From Tanytarsus gracilentus (lineage: Eukaryota > Arthropoda > Insecta > Diptera > Chironomidae), in assembly GCA_038502055.1 (NCBI GenBank), contig JAXRKN010000023.1, positions 62,001-126,000 of the forward strand: a stretch of 64,000 bases of DNA, read 5' to 3'. Below the pieces are notes generated by a model. It searched no databases, was not told the origin of the DNA, and saw nothing but the letters and a program-made list of their open reading frames with translations. Of the stretch, positions 1-11,414 are shown in pieces. How positions within the stretch are numbered: position 1 is the stretch's first letter; each line of letters opens with the position of its first letter. A program made the position numbers and the translations under genes.

Positions 1-165
1 TCTGAAAAAATAGACATTAGTGGCACTCCTGGCCGACCATGATGGACATTCCTCAAAAATCGTCAATGTCAATCGATTCCTGATGCAATTACGAGTTCAA
101 CGATACCCATGAAGCCATATAAGAGAAAATTTGTATGAAAAAGGACATTTTTGCACTCAGGGACG
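1..165 (+). repeat. Repeat family A, internal fragment (copy A1)
   Basis: This stretch matches the core of a repeat found about a dozen times in the window (best copies 45392-45779 and 12727-13193). Shared landmarks include GACCATGATGGACATTCCTC, CGAGTTCAACGATACCCATG and AGAGAAAATTTGTATGAAAA. Neither hairpin end of the family is present, so it is a fragment or is cut by the window edge. Confidence 0.8.
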
Positions 166-291
166 GTCCTTGGAGGGTCGTACCTCAAAACTAAATACTT
201 CTTGCACAACTAGAGCCAAAACCCGATCTTTAGCCACAAACCCGAGTCAAATCCGACCAGCCGTTCTTGAGATATGGCGTTCACTAAGATC

Positions 292-345
292 GTAAGAAAG
301 TAAGAAAGTGAGAAAGTAAGAAAGTAAGAAAGTAAGAAAGTAAGA
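292..345. repeat. Microsatellite (GTAAGAAA)n
   Basis: An 8-bp unit GTAAGAAA repeats about six to seven times with one A-to-G change. It lies left of the last visible exon of the LRR fragment gene, so it is in that gene's next intron or in flanking DNA. Confidence 0.9.
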
Positions 346-555
346 TGACTTAAATGGCTCTAACTCCTCGTAGGAGCAACCGATTTCAAATCTGTTTTCG
401 CCAGTTTGTAGGGATTGACAAGGCCTATCATTTGAGTATATGTTTTGATATTGCACAATGTAATGTCTTGGCACTAGGGGTCGAAAACAGGTTTTGGAAA
501 AATCCAAAATTAATATATAGCGGAGCTATAATTAACATCTGTAAAGTCCACTCAC

Positions 556-1251
556 AGTCAAATATTTAAAGGTTCCACTTGAAATCACGTCGAGTTTGTT
601 TTTCGACAAATTTAGTTCTCGCAAGTTTTGTTGCCCTTTGAAGTTGTCTTCGCTCAGCGTTGAGATGTTGTTGCGTGATAAGTCTTTAAGTATGAAAAGT
701 GCACGCAATTAAGTCTCGAGAGATTAATTTTTAATCACTAAATGTACCTAAAATGCGGAGCGATGGAACGCCCCAAAACGAATGTAGTCCTACACTCGGC
801 ACATTTGATTCGGTGATACGTAAAATCTCCAATTTATTCAACGACTGAAAACCGGATCCGAGCGTGAGCATATGCTTTGATTTTCGTATAATGACCACAT
901 TCATTTCTTCGTCGAACTCTTTTATTGGAATCTGCTTCATACTCCCTGTGAACACGACAAATGAGAAGATATTTTTATTGTAATAATTTTGAACGACAGG
1001 ACATAACGTCATCGAATCTCGCATATTTTCCTATAACATGTGAAAATCGATTAAAATTAATGAGACAACAACATACCTCGTTCACATAATGCGGAATATC
1101 GTCCATTAATATCTAAATCACACGTACATTCGATCGGACATTTTTTGATGCTGCTCGTTTGATGTAGAATAAATAAAGCTATGAGTCCTATCTTCAATAA
1201 ATCCCTCATTATTTTCCTATTTATTCGGAAAACATCATCATCGTCAGCCAT
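556..1251 (-). CDS. Leucine-rich repeat protein, 5' part of gene (partial, runs off the window)
   Basis: Three exons on the minus strand, 1251-1077, 945-748 and 683-556, join in frame with GT-AG introns (both phase 1) to give 167 residues. There is a short acidic start, a hydrophobic segment (LLKIGLIALFILH, a likely signal peptide), an LRRNT-type cysteine motif (CPIECTCDLDINGRYSALC), then LRR units such as SFWGVPSLRILDLSRNNI. The closest relative is the 36.3-40.3 kb gene, which has the same order and the same exon end after the GTF-x-x-LT residues. It differs by two introns that are absent there. The rest would lie left of base 1, or be missing. The start at 1251 is chosen because its context (ATAATGGC) matches the paralog start; 1209 is an alternative directly before the hydrophobic stretch, and the frame is also open to 1332. 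The role is presumably extracellular or surface protein binding, inferred from the family only. Confidence 0.83.
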
Positions 1252-1332
1252 TATCGTATGATAGCGTTCATATTTAAAATAAAGTGGAGGAAAAAGATTT
1301 TTTTGAATAACATGACAGTGTGACTCTATCAT

Positions 1333-2566
1333 AATATTATGATCTTGCGGGTGAGTGGAAGTTGGTTAGTATGAAAATGGCATAAAGTGAATGTGGAAGT
1401 TCAAAGGTGATTTTTATTTTCAATTGAAAACATTTTAAAATTAATAAATAAATTTTTTATAAGAGAACCATTATTGGTTTAAACTCAATTACCTAACTGA
1501 AATTTAATTCAAGAAAACATCCAATTATAATAAAACTTCTAATTATAATATACGAGTATTATAGTAAAGAATTGCAAATTTTTATCAGATAATTGAAAAT
1601 TTGTTTCAATTCTAAAGGCGAGAAAGCATTTTCCAAATCATTCAATTTTAATTATAAATGCGTTTACAATGGAAGGTCGCAATAAAAATTCTAGAATGTC
1701 GTGATGTGACTTAATGAGAGCAACAGAGCTTTCATTGTGCACATTAAAGGGTTGTGAAGAGCAAGGTTATTGAGCATGTGAGTCATTAACATTTTCTTAG
1801 TAATTATAAGACGCTCATGTGACATGCGAAATTTTTTAAAAAGTCTTTAAGAAATTCCAAATACTTTTTCAACTTGGTAAAATTTTTTTAGTTACAAAAA
1901 AGACATTGGCGCTTAATTAATTTTCAGAGAAGGAGCAAAAAAAAGAAAAGCGGAAGGAAGGGTCGAAAAAAGGTTGTTGATAAAATTAAACAAGGGAAAA
2001 TATTTTAATTAGCGCGACTATGTGGCAACGATCGCTCCTAATTTTTTGTGACCCCTCATAAAAGGCATGGAAAAGCTTCTGGCTGGTGGTGGTGATTTTT
2101 CTTTATCTTCTTTTAATACCAATTTCTTTAAAAATGTTTGAACTTTTTCTTCCTTATTAAAATCTCTAATTGAATTGTTTCAAACCTGCAAAACTTTTAA
2201 TTTGATGTCAAGTAAAGAAATTAAATAGCTAAAAAAGAACATAAGTTTTTTATGGATGCTTTCAAGTAGATCAAAGATGATAAAGGTTTTATATGTTTGT
2301 ATTCTGAAATCTTTGCTGCATAAATTATTCTTATGGGTCAAAATGTGACTCGTATTTAGAACAAAAGATATAAATTTCATGGACAACAGAGATTTAGAAG
2401 CTCTTTCTGCGTTGGTGTTGCAAATTTCATACATTGTTAAATGAAGTCACATTAAAAATTTAAATGTTTTGTCAATAAACTTTATTAAAGCTGTGAATTC
2501 TTTACAAAAATATATAAGTTTACAGTTTTAAACTTGTTGCAAATGTTAAAGCTCCTTGAAGAATTT
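1333..2566. other. Intergenic stretch, no gene recognised
   Basis: AT-rich DNA between the LRR fragment gene and the candidate gene at 2567-3088, both on the minus strand. It would hold the LRR gene's promoter and any 5' UTR exon. The AATAAA at 2486-2481 (minus) belongs to the candidate gene. No other coding pattern or clear repeat was seen. Confidence 0.6.
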
Positions 2567-3088
2567 TTAAATCATTCGCTTCAGCCCAAATACAAACAAA
2601 AATTCATCCTGACACATATCACCGAAAACTTTCTCAGGTAGATCGTTCATACCGACACTGGAAGTTCTGTACTTTGATCTACCCCTTCGTACGCTCTTTC
2701 CACTAATTTCATCATTTTGCGATATTGAAAAGGATTTTCTCGGTGTCTCATAAATGTTCACTTTCTGCAGCGTTTTTGACTTCTCCTCGAGTAAAATTCT
2801 CGTTTCAGATTTATTGAGTTTGACGTTCAACTTTGCAATGTCCTTGAAGTTAGAATTTTCATCAACTGCAAAGTTCGAACTCGCTCTTCGTTTTCTTTTT
2901 GTTTGCCTTTGATTTTCACCAATTGATTCTTTTTTAACGGTTATTTGTATTGATTGTTCCGAATTTTTTTTTATTTGCTCTTTACTTTTGAGTGCGTCAG
3001 ATGTTCTTGATGGATTTTGTAATGAATTCGCAAAAATATTTTTAAATATTTCCTTTTGGAAATTATTAAAGTCAGCAAAAAAATCCAT
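2567..3088 (-). CDS. Candidate intronless gene for a basic, Lys/Ser-rich 173-residue protein of unknown function
   Basis: A single uninterrupted frame of 173 codons runs from an ATG (context TTTAATAATGG) to a stop, in DNA where random frames rarely reach 100 codons. An AATAAA polyadenylation signal lies about 80 bp after the stop (2486-2481, minus). The protein starts with an aromatic-rich segment (MDFFADFNNFQ), followed by a low-complexity Lys/Gln/Ser region with a basic cluster KRKRR (a possible nuclear localisation signal). It also has a phosphorylation-like ETPRKSFS and a second basic patch (SVRRGRSKYR). No signal peptide or membrane segment is seen and no family is recognised. The composition suggests a nuclear protein, which is inference only. 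It could be a fast-evolving gene, a retrocopy or a chance frame. Confidence 0.5.
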   Translation of the reverse strand: MDFFADFNNFQKEIFKNIFANSLQNPSRTSDALKSKEQIKKNSEQSIQITVKKESIGENQRQTKRKRRASSNFAVDENSNFKDIAKLNVKLNKSETRILLEEKSKTLQKVNIYETPRKSFSISQNDEISGKSVRRGRSKYRTSSVGMNDLPEKVFGDMCQDEFLFVFGLKRMI

Positions 3089-5317
3089 TATTAAATTTCA
3101 ATGTTTTCTATTTGAGGGCTGATTACGGATTAATGAATTTTTATGAACATTGACGGGATTTTATTTAATATTAAATCTACCTGAGTGAAAATATTAAACA
3201 TTTTGTTGCTGAAGATTTAAACAAAACAAATGAAATCTGTTGCGAATTAATACACATTCATTACGCTTTAAAATTAATTTAATTTTTTTTATTGTGCTAA
3301 ACTTTAAGTAAACACATTTACTTTGACTCTCAAGTCACAATAAATTTCAACATGTCACGAAGATGATTCTCAACCTAATTTTCTTTGATGGAGTCATGGC
3401 ATTTTTCAGTACTCAAAATGAGAAAATTAATTCGGTAACGAGTTGAATGCACAAATTTTCAAGCAATTCTTTTAGAAAGGATTTTCATTATTTCTCAAAT
3501 ATTCTTCACTTTGTGAAATTTTTTTTATAAAGTTTGTTAAGCTCAAAAAAATGATTTTTTTAGTAGATGATTTTTGGTTGAAAAAGCTTTTAGGTAACCA
3601 AAAATATGTTTTCAATTTAATCTAGTTTTAAAATCACATCTAAAAACTTTCTAATCTCACAAAGAACATAAAGTTTTAAATAAAAATGAAATCAATAAAA
3701 AATTTTATTAAATAAAACCTCATTACTTTATGCACGCCATGTTTGCGGATTATTTTAATGACTCTTGACATTATATAAAATGAACGAAAAAATTTTGCAA
3801 CAAAGTGCACTCAGAAATTCACATTCGTGCGACATTGCATAAAAATAATCATTTTATAGTTCAGAAGTGAAATATTTCAAAAGCACTTCAACAAAAAAAA
3901 CGAGCTCTTAAAACATCACATCCATGAGATTTCTGTGTGTGAGAGCAAATCAAATAAATTCACTGCAGGCAGCACTAAAAAATGCAATTTATGGGGGAAA
4001 ACATTTATCGCACAAATGTTCAAAAGAGAAAAATTTAATTGAAATCGAAAGAGATTGAATCGTAAAGCGATAAAGTAGAATAAAAACTGCAGGAGGAGCA
4101 ATATGGATGGTTGGGGGTAAAATATCACATTTTAAATTTCCCATCAGCTCTGCAAATCGACTGCGAAGAAAACAAAGAAAATTACCTAGAAGAAAAATTT
4201 CACAAACTTCTTGTCTGCTAAAATATTTCCTCGTTTCATGCAAAACTTGCCAAATTTTCTGAATAACTTTTTGCAATTTTATTAGGTAGATCCAATCGCG
4301 ATGGGTTTCTTTTGATCAAAAATGTTGCCAAAATTCTGAGAATCCATTTTGGCCACTTTTTGATCAGAAGGAAACACTGTGCAATCATAGTTTAATTTTC
4401 AAAGGAAATACCATCTCTTGGTGAAAGTATTTTGAACTGAGAATACTCTTTTGATGTCCAGTTTATCGTAAAGATTTCGACAAAGTGATGTTAATGTTAA
4501 AGAGGGGTTTAGAGAAAATTTTGGGTTTTAAAAAATGAATCTTAAATCATGAAACAATGATTTTGAAGACATTTTTCACTTGGATTAACCATGGGCAATA
4601 GCAAATTTATCTAACCTAAAATTTTTTTCCTTAAAAAAAAGCTAATAAATTCGTCTAAATTACACATTTTAAAATTCTCCCAAAAAGTTACCACATAATT
4701 AATTACGTCATGCTATTCTAAATAGCTAATTTGGGAAGCGCGTCTTGAAAAGCTCATTTTGCTATGTACTCGAGCCATGATAAATTATCTCACTCCCGTA
4801 ATAATGAACAATGATGTGCACAAAAATACGACGTTAGCCTTGAAAAAATATTATGACTTCAACTTCAACCATATCATAAATAATGACTCGAAATTTTCCA
4901 CAAAGCTGAATTGTGTCAACCGAGAGAGGAAATAAGAAGGAGGAAGTACTTCCGGCTGGAAAAATCTACTGCGGCATGAAATTCAATTTGAATTAGCACG
5001 GAAGAAAAGGATGAGGGCTTCACGATTAGAGGTATGTGGAGGGAATTTTAATCACTTCGAGATTTTTAATCTTAAAGCCTTTTCAGGCACAACAAATAGC
5101 AAAATTTATAGTGCACTCAATGTGCCTGAATTGATCAAAAAGTGTTGAAGAAAAAGTTGAGTTGCATATAAAATATTTAAAAAACTTTTAAAAGTCTCCC
5201 TTCTCTAACTGGATATTCCACAGGGAAAAGTGTTAAATAAAATAAGTTCTGTACAAATTTTGATATTTTTGGTGTATTGGGTTCTTCACTATAAAAATTC
5301 GTATTTAATGGCCATCT

Positions 5318-5475
5318 AAACTTTGGTTCATAATTCGGAAATTAATTAATATAAAATTCTAAAACAAGAAGGAAATGATAGAATAAATACAGAGACAGTT
5401 TTTTATATATTAAATGTTTTAAAAATCATTTCGAAAGCTATCCCTACAGGTGACGAAACTTTATATAGAAGACCA
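5318..5475 (+). repeat. Dispersed repeat B, copy 1 (inverted partner at 21985-22140)
   Basis: The segment containing CGGAAATTAATTAA, AATACAGAGACAGTTTT and TTTCGAAAGCTATCCC reappears as its reverse complement at 21985-22140 with scattered differences. The two copies are about 17 kb apart in opposite orientation, consistent with an interspersed element. No terminal repeats were recognised. Confidence 0.75.
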
Positions 5476-5691
5476 TAACGAAACTTTAGGTGTTTTACTG
5501 ATTTTTGACCAGGAACATTTTGGACGAAATTTTTTTTTCTAGGTGTTTGTAAGAGCAAGAGAAAAAATTACCCAGCTGAAAAGCGTCATCTATTTTTCAA
5601 ACCTTGAATTAGTCTTACACATCTGTTTGCGACATCTGTTGTTCAATGTTTGAATTTTTTTCAAGCTCCGCACATGAACAGAGATGATTGT

Positions 5692-5755
5692 GAGGGAGAA
5701 AGAGAGAATTGAGAATGAGAATGAGAATAAGAGAGAAGTGAGAATAAAAGGAGAG
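5692..5755. repeat. GA-rich simple sequence (GAGAAT/AGAGAA)n
   Basis: A degenerate purine-rich tract made of GAGAAT, AGAGAG and GAGAATAA units. It is a simple repeat with no gene content. Confidence 0.8.
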
Positions 5756-6290
5756 CAATGCAATAGATAACTCAAGCAGATTTCACTCGACAACACTTTT
5801 TTGTATGCAAAACCATTGAGCTTGATCGAATTTGGAGAATGAACGAACAACGAACAAAGGAAAATCAATTATTTTGCCGATGAGAGTGTCTTCTCCAAAG
5901 GTTTTTATTTCATCCAAAGTCATATATTCTGACTGGTTCTTTTTGAACATTCTTCTTCTAAGCTTAAAAAATTTCTATTGAAAAAATTTAAATCAGCCCT
6001 GAACAAAAAATTTCTCACCAATCATTCTTAAGTCTCTTTGAGTATGTGATTAGGATCCACATCGAAAACAAATTTTTCACACTTAAATTTGAAAAAAGTT
6101 GAAGTTTTAGAGAAAAAGTTAGTGTTGGCAATTTTGTATCGAAATTTCTACGGATATTGCCAATTCTAGAAAAAGTTGAATTAATTTTCAGATTTTTTGC
6201 TGGAAGTGACAGAAAAGATATTAGAAAAACTTCATGGTATTTAAAAATTTCTGAAATTTCGTTTTTTTGTAGTAAAATTTGTATTTACCA

Positions 6291-6621
6291 GATACATGAA
6301 GCCATAGTTCTGAAAAATGGACATTTGGCAGTACTGGTCGACCATGATGGAAATTCCTCAAAAATCGTCAATGCAATTCGATTCCTGGTCCAATCACGAG
6401 TTCAACGATACCCATGAAGCCATATAAGAGAAAATTTGTATGAAAAATGGACGTTATGGCCGTCCATGGCACGACCTATGGTCATGACTCGAAAAATTCT
6501 TAGTGCCTGCGCATATAGAACATAAGAGCTACCATCTGGCTCTAGTTCAGGGGCTGAGATCTCCATGGTACAGACGGAAAGATGAGTATATAAGCGTTAC
6601 CACAACTTTGTTGGGTTACGC
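6291..6621 (+). repeat. Repeat family A, 3'-complete copy (A2)
   Basis: It carries the family core and the right-hand end, including GGGGCTGAGATCTCCATGG, AGCGTTACCACAACTTTG and the terminal GTTGGGTTACGC followed by TAAAAA. The left hairpin end (AAAACCCAC-2 nt-GTGGGTTTT) is missing. The short frames inside it are parts of the repeat, not genes. Confidence 0.85.
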
Positions 6622-7614
6622 TAAAAACGGATCAATACGGATGAAAATTTCTCCGTATACGGGGAGTGTCAGTGTAAATTGTCGCGAATGAAAACACGTC
6701 TGCGTTCACTCATCGTTTTACAAACAGTCTACTCCTTGTGTAACCGCAGTGAAATATTTTTTCTTTACTGATTTTAAATTTTACCCCTTCGACGTTATTC
6801 ACACTCGCATAAATATTTAAATGCAATTTTCTCCCAACACCGATGAAGTTCGGTGTAACTTACACCCGGGCCCTTGGTTACAAGTAATTACAACGTCCAT
6901 GACAAATTTGTTTTATATTTGATTTTCTCGAAATTTTTTTATAAGAAAATGATGGGTCACACGCACTTGCGAATGCAAAAATGACAAATTGGAGATCAAA
7001 AAGGTGATGAAATTAAATTAATGCGTCGGACTTTGTGATTGTTTCATGCCACCCATTGATTTTCTCGTGTCACAAATGATTTTCATCTGACATTTGACAT
7101 GATGGCGCATTTAAAATCATTAGCGGCAGCGGCAATGAATTATTCAATTTATAACCTCAGGAATTTAATTATATCCTGACCGAATTTTGTTCATCGACAT
7201 ATGCAGTCTATTAAATTAATCTCATATCGAATGGAAATATTTTTACTTCAATTACTTGAGTATCATTACTATTAATGCGACGATAATGTTGGTAAACGAA
7301 ATTTTCAATGGAACATGACATAAAGAGTTTTCATCAGTTACCTTCGATAAATATGGACGACAAGACTCAATATATTAGGTGAGTGAACTCGAGTGTAATT
7401 TTTAATATTTTTGACGTCTCTCGGTGAAAACTGGATGTTGTGCTTTTAATTCATTCGAGATTTCTTTCTTTTTTATGCTTGATGTAATTTTTTTCAGAGC
7501 CCTTTAGAAAAATCGCATTTTAAAAAAAGTTAATTTAATTAAATATGTCAAATGTAAATGTTGAAAACTAAATATGAGGTATTGTGTAAAAATAAATCAG
7601 CTACAAGATAGCAT

Positions 7615-7766
7615 ATTTAGTTTCCCTTATTTTAGAACTTCCTTTGTGTTTCTCTTTCAAATACTTTTTGTTTAAAATTTTTAGCTTTATTAATTAAGGC
7701 AAACCAAGCAAAAGAAAGGAGCACCGATTAAACGCTAAATTAAAACGAACAGTCCCAATAATTTTT
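7615..7766 (+). repeat. Dispersed repeat C, copy 1
   Basis: It shares TTAATTAAGGCAAACCAAGC, GGAGCACCGAT and AAACGCTAAAT with 17787-17902 and 24287-24412. All three copies are in the same orientation and start with a TTTCTCTTT-rich segment. Termini are not defined. Confidence 0.8.
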
Positions 7767-10178
7767 GTAGGTGATTAAAATAAAAAATATTAAATTGCTT
7801 GAATTTATTTCTGAGCGAAAATAAAAAAATTCTGAACATTGTATCTATATTTTTTAAAGAATTTCTCTCTAATGAGACATTACTCTTCATTCGAACGTAC
7901 TGAAGAGAAAGATAGGTTTTTACTTCTATTTTAGATGAAAATTAAATGTCCACACCATAAAATTCATTAATCGCACAGTGGTCAACTACAAAAAGAGTCA
8001 ATGAGCACAGAAATGCTTTTGCATCATGAGGGAAGAGAATTTCACCAAATTTTGGGTGTTTTTGTTACAAGATATTTGCACAAAATTCCAATAAAATGCG
8101 ATGGAGCGAAAATTTCAATTTTACCTCCTCGTTCACACGTTATATGTGGTCTAGATGGGGATTACTCGTTAGTGTCTATCGACTAATTTAATTCTCAATG
8201 TTGATCTTGTGGATTTAACTCGTCAACCATCGAGCATAAAAATAATCAATTTATCTTCGATGCTTGTGCTTCCACAAAGTTCTGTTTATTTTTTTCACAC
8301 ACACATTTTAATGAATTAATCCAATTTTGTCGATGCAAATCTAGCCGTAGATACACAAATACAAACTATGTTTGCGGTTATTTTCGTCATTCCGAAATTT
8401 TAGTACTAACCAGAGTGAGATAGAGAAGAACAGTGTTATTTAATATTTACACTATCCAGTCATTAATAAATAATAATAGCAACAGAAATGAGTAAACTTT
8501 ACGCAGGATTTGCACACCGATTCAAAACAGTGAGATGATGAGATTAATTTTTCCGCTTTATCATTTAATCCATTTATGTTAAATGAACTCAACATGAGAC
8601 GTGCAAAAATCGATTGAACGAATTTAAATTAATTAAAAAATGTATTTCGTGAAATTCCCTAAAAATAAAACTTTATCAGTTAGGTATTATCTGAAAAAAG
8701 TTTTTTTACGAGAAAAAAATGATTAATAACTTATATAAAATGAATTTGTTTTTTTATATAAATTTATTGAATTAAATAAAATATAAAACTCAAACCTAAT
8801 ATATTTAAAAATGAAATCAAACTTTAAAAACAATTTCAAATTAAAAGTTAATTTCAAAATATATAGTGAAGCTATAAAATTTTTTTTAAATTGCAACACA
8901 TTTTACAAAATTTCCATCCCAATTAAAATAATCAATGACTAGCCACAAAAGGAAGCACTTATTAAGGTTTAATTTAATTATAATTTAACAATTAATTGTT
9001 ATATTATGAATTCGACACAATTAAAAAGATCGAATTTATTTAATCGACAGCTCGATAGTGTACAACAATGTTAAATCGCCACAAAAGCCACAAACAATGC
9101 ACAATGTTGGCTCATTTCTCTCTCTTTTGCTCACATTAATCGTATTCATAACAAATTTAAATTCGCTCTCGTTTTTTTGCTACACACAAATAAATCATTT
9201 TGTTAGAATAAAAGGCAATTCACTAGAGCGAAACTTAAAAAAAATTCATTTGAAACAAAAAAAATTCTTAAACTTTTATGCCATGTTACACATATGCGAA
9301 TTGACTCACTGGAGCATAAATCTAGCTATTTTTCTCTCGATGTCGTAAGCACTTTTGATGGCACCTTTCCTCCGAAAAAAATGATTAATGGCCACTTGAT
9401 GGCTGATAATTTAGTTTTTATTGTTATCACTATCTTTCCGCTATTAGCTCCTACATGTGCACACCTGAATGATTTTTTCTTAATTTTATTTTTCATCAAT
9501 TTAAGTTAAACTTCGACAATCTCGGATTTTCACGTTTATATTCAACAGCGATTCGATGATAACTGACACTGGTGAAAATGGCAAGGAAAAATATAACTTG
9601 AGATAAGAGAATTTTCTCTGAACAGAATTTTCCTCGCTCTCACTCTTTTTGGTAAAATCCTCTCTCATTCTCCCACGTCGTGTGCTTTTCTGAATGAAAA
9701 TGTTTAAATAATCAGTGCCGAAAGTGAGAGAGCGAATTTGACTCTCAATTCGAAATATTTTTAGTACTTAACCTGCAGTTATGTTTACATTAGAAAATTC
9801 ACTAAAAAAGATAGTACTTTTTTAACATTGTTTGCCACAGTTTTGCTAAATGAGATTGAATTTATTTATGATTTATTAGTTAATTGATACGAAAATACTG
9901 CGAGCTCAACAGGTCCTCGTTCATGCATAAATATATTATAATTTTTATAAAAACGGATGATTAAATACAATAATTTCTTCATCGAAAATAATTCAATCAG
10001 ATAAACAGAAACGGAAAAATAAAAACTATACTGAAAAAAACCTTGACGGAAATTCAATGAAATTTCTGCGATCACTTTACCGGAAATTCGATGCAAAAAA
10101 ATCCATAATTGATTCCATTGTATTTTGTAAGGAAAATTTTTAAATTTCAATAGAAATGTATAAGAAATTTTTGCCGCA

Positions 10179-10340
10179 AACCCATCGTATGAGATCAGTA
10201 TTTGAAAATCAAGTGCATAAAAAAAATATGTTTAGTGGACAAAATTTTGAAAATTCGACCTTACGACTTATTTTTGACTCTAGGCTTTATGAACCTAAGT
10301 CCTTAATACCTCGGACTTATTACATCATACTCGGCATCAC
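10179..10340 (+). repeat. Repeat family A, left-internal fragment (A3)
   Basis: It contains CCCATCGTATGAGATCAG, TTTGAAAATCAAGTGCATAA and a diverged stretch (CCTAAGTCCTTAATACC) that matches the left half of the long copy at 12727-13193. Both terminal hairpins are missing. Confidence 0.75.
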
Positions 10341-11414
10341 TGCGCTAAAAAATACTTTGACCTTTTTTCGAGTGAATTGCATTTTTTCTTGATAGTTTGC
10401 AATTTTTTAAAAAGTTCGCATGAAAATAAAATAAATTAAAATAAACACATCAACACATTGACATACTTATTTAAATACACATTGAGTTATCGAATTTATA
10501 ACAAACACCAGTTAAATGCTTGATAAGTGTAATTCATATATGATTATCATAAAAATTACTCACTCATAGACTTTTTACACTCATCAGACATTTAGTTTGC
10601 TTTCGGTCTTTACTCGTATCGGTTTGGAAAAATAAAAAAAAAATAAAAAGTGCAAGTTAATGTTAATTAATTTTTCACATTTTTAATCCTCGTGATTGAT
10701 GGAGAAATTTTGATTGCAAAAATTGCCAATTATTTATCGCGGTAATAATTACGAAAAGCAAAAAATTCGTAACTTAAAAATTGGCTGAATCATTTTGGGA
10801 TGTCGAAATTTAAAGTAACAACAAGTGATCAGAATATACTTTAATTGAACTATCAAAACCCTTCACTTTTGTGATAAGATAACGTGAATTAATGAATTAG
10901 ATATCGCACCTACGACAGCTTTGTTTACAAATTTATTGAACCAATTAGTGCCCGAAAAAAGTAACACAATTCTGGTTATTCTGAGTGGAAATTGAACTTA
11001 TTCAAAAATAAACTTACTTAATTAAGCTTCGTAAAATCCTATATTTGAAAAGTTTAATAGGAATTATTTAATTTAAAATTCATTTGAATTTTTTAAAGTT
11101 TGCATTGAAATAAAAATATAATCATCAAGCTCCATATTTTATAATTTTGACTCATTTCCATCCAAAAGCATTCGATTTTCAAGCATGCAAAATTTCTCTT
11201 TACGCAGCAAGTGTGACTAAGCGCTTAATTGCGCCTATCAATTTAATTTATAACACTCCCACGCCACCAGAAACTGATATCGAAACAAAAATCAATCCTA
11301 ATTATTTAAGCAAAAAATGACAGAACTGCAATTCAATTAGTCACAAAAGAGTGCGAATCATAATTGAATTGTTCATTGAGTGAATCGGATGCAAAAATAA
11401 GTCGATAAGACAAA

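Larger units (their letters stand above)
3089..11414. other. Long intergenic region with dispersed repeats, no gene recognised
   Basis: Eight kilobases of AT-rich DNA without a convincing coding frame; the open frames are short, have biased composition and lack splice partners. It contains a GA-rich tract (5692-5755), repeat copies at 5318-5475, 6291-6621, 7615-7766 and 10179-10340, and a segment at 7525-7590 that recurs near 52020-52090. It presumably also holds the phosphatase promoter at its right end and the 5' flank of the 2567-3088 candidate at its left. Confidence 0.6.

Noticed and set aside
1252..1332. Longer N-terminus for the left LRR gene starting at 1332
   Set aside because: The extra residues are not signal-like and place the hydrophobic signal segment too far from the start; 1251 matches the start context of the paralog.
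6157..6691. Two short plus-strand frames
   Set aside because: Both run through repeat family A; the same translated pieces recur, broken, in other copies.
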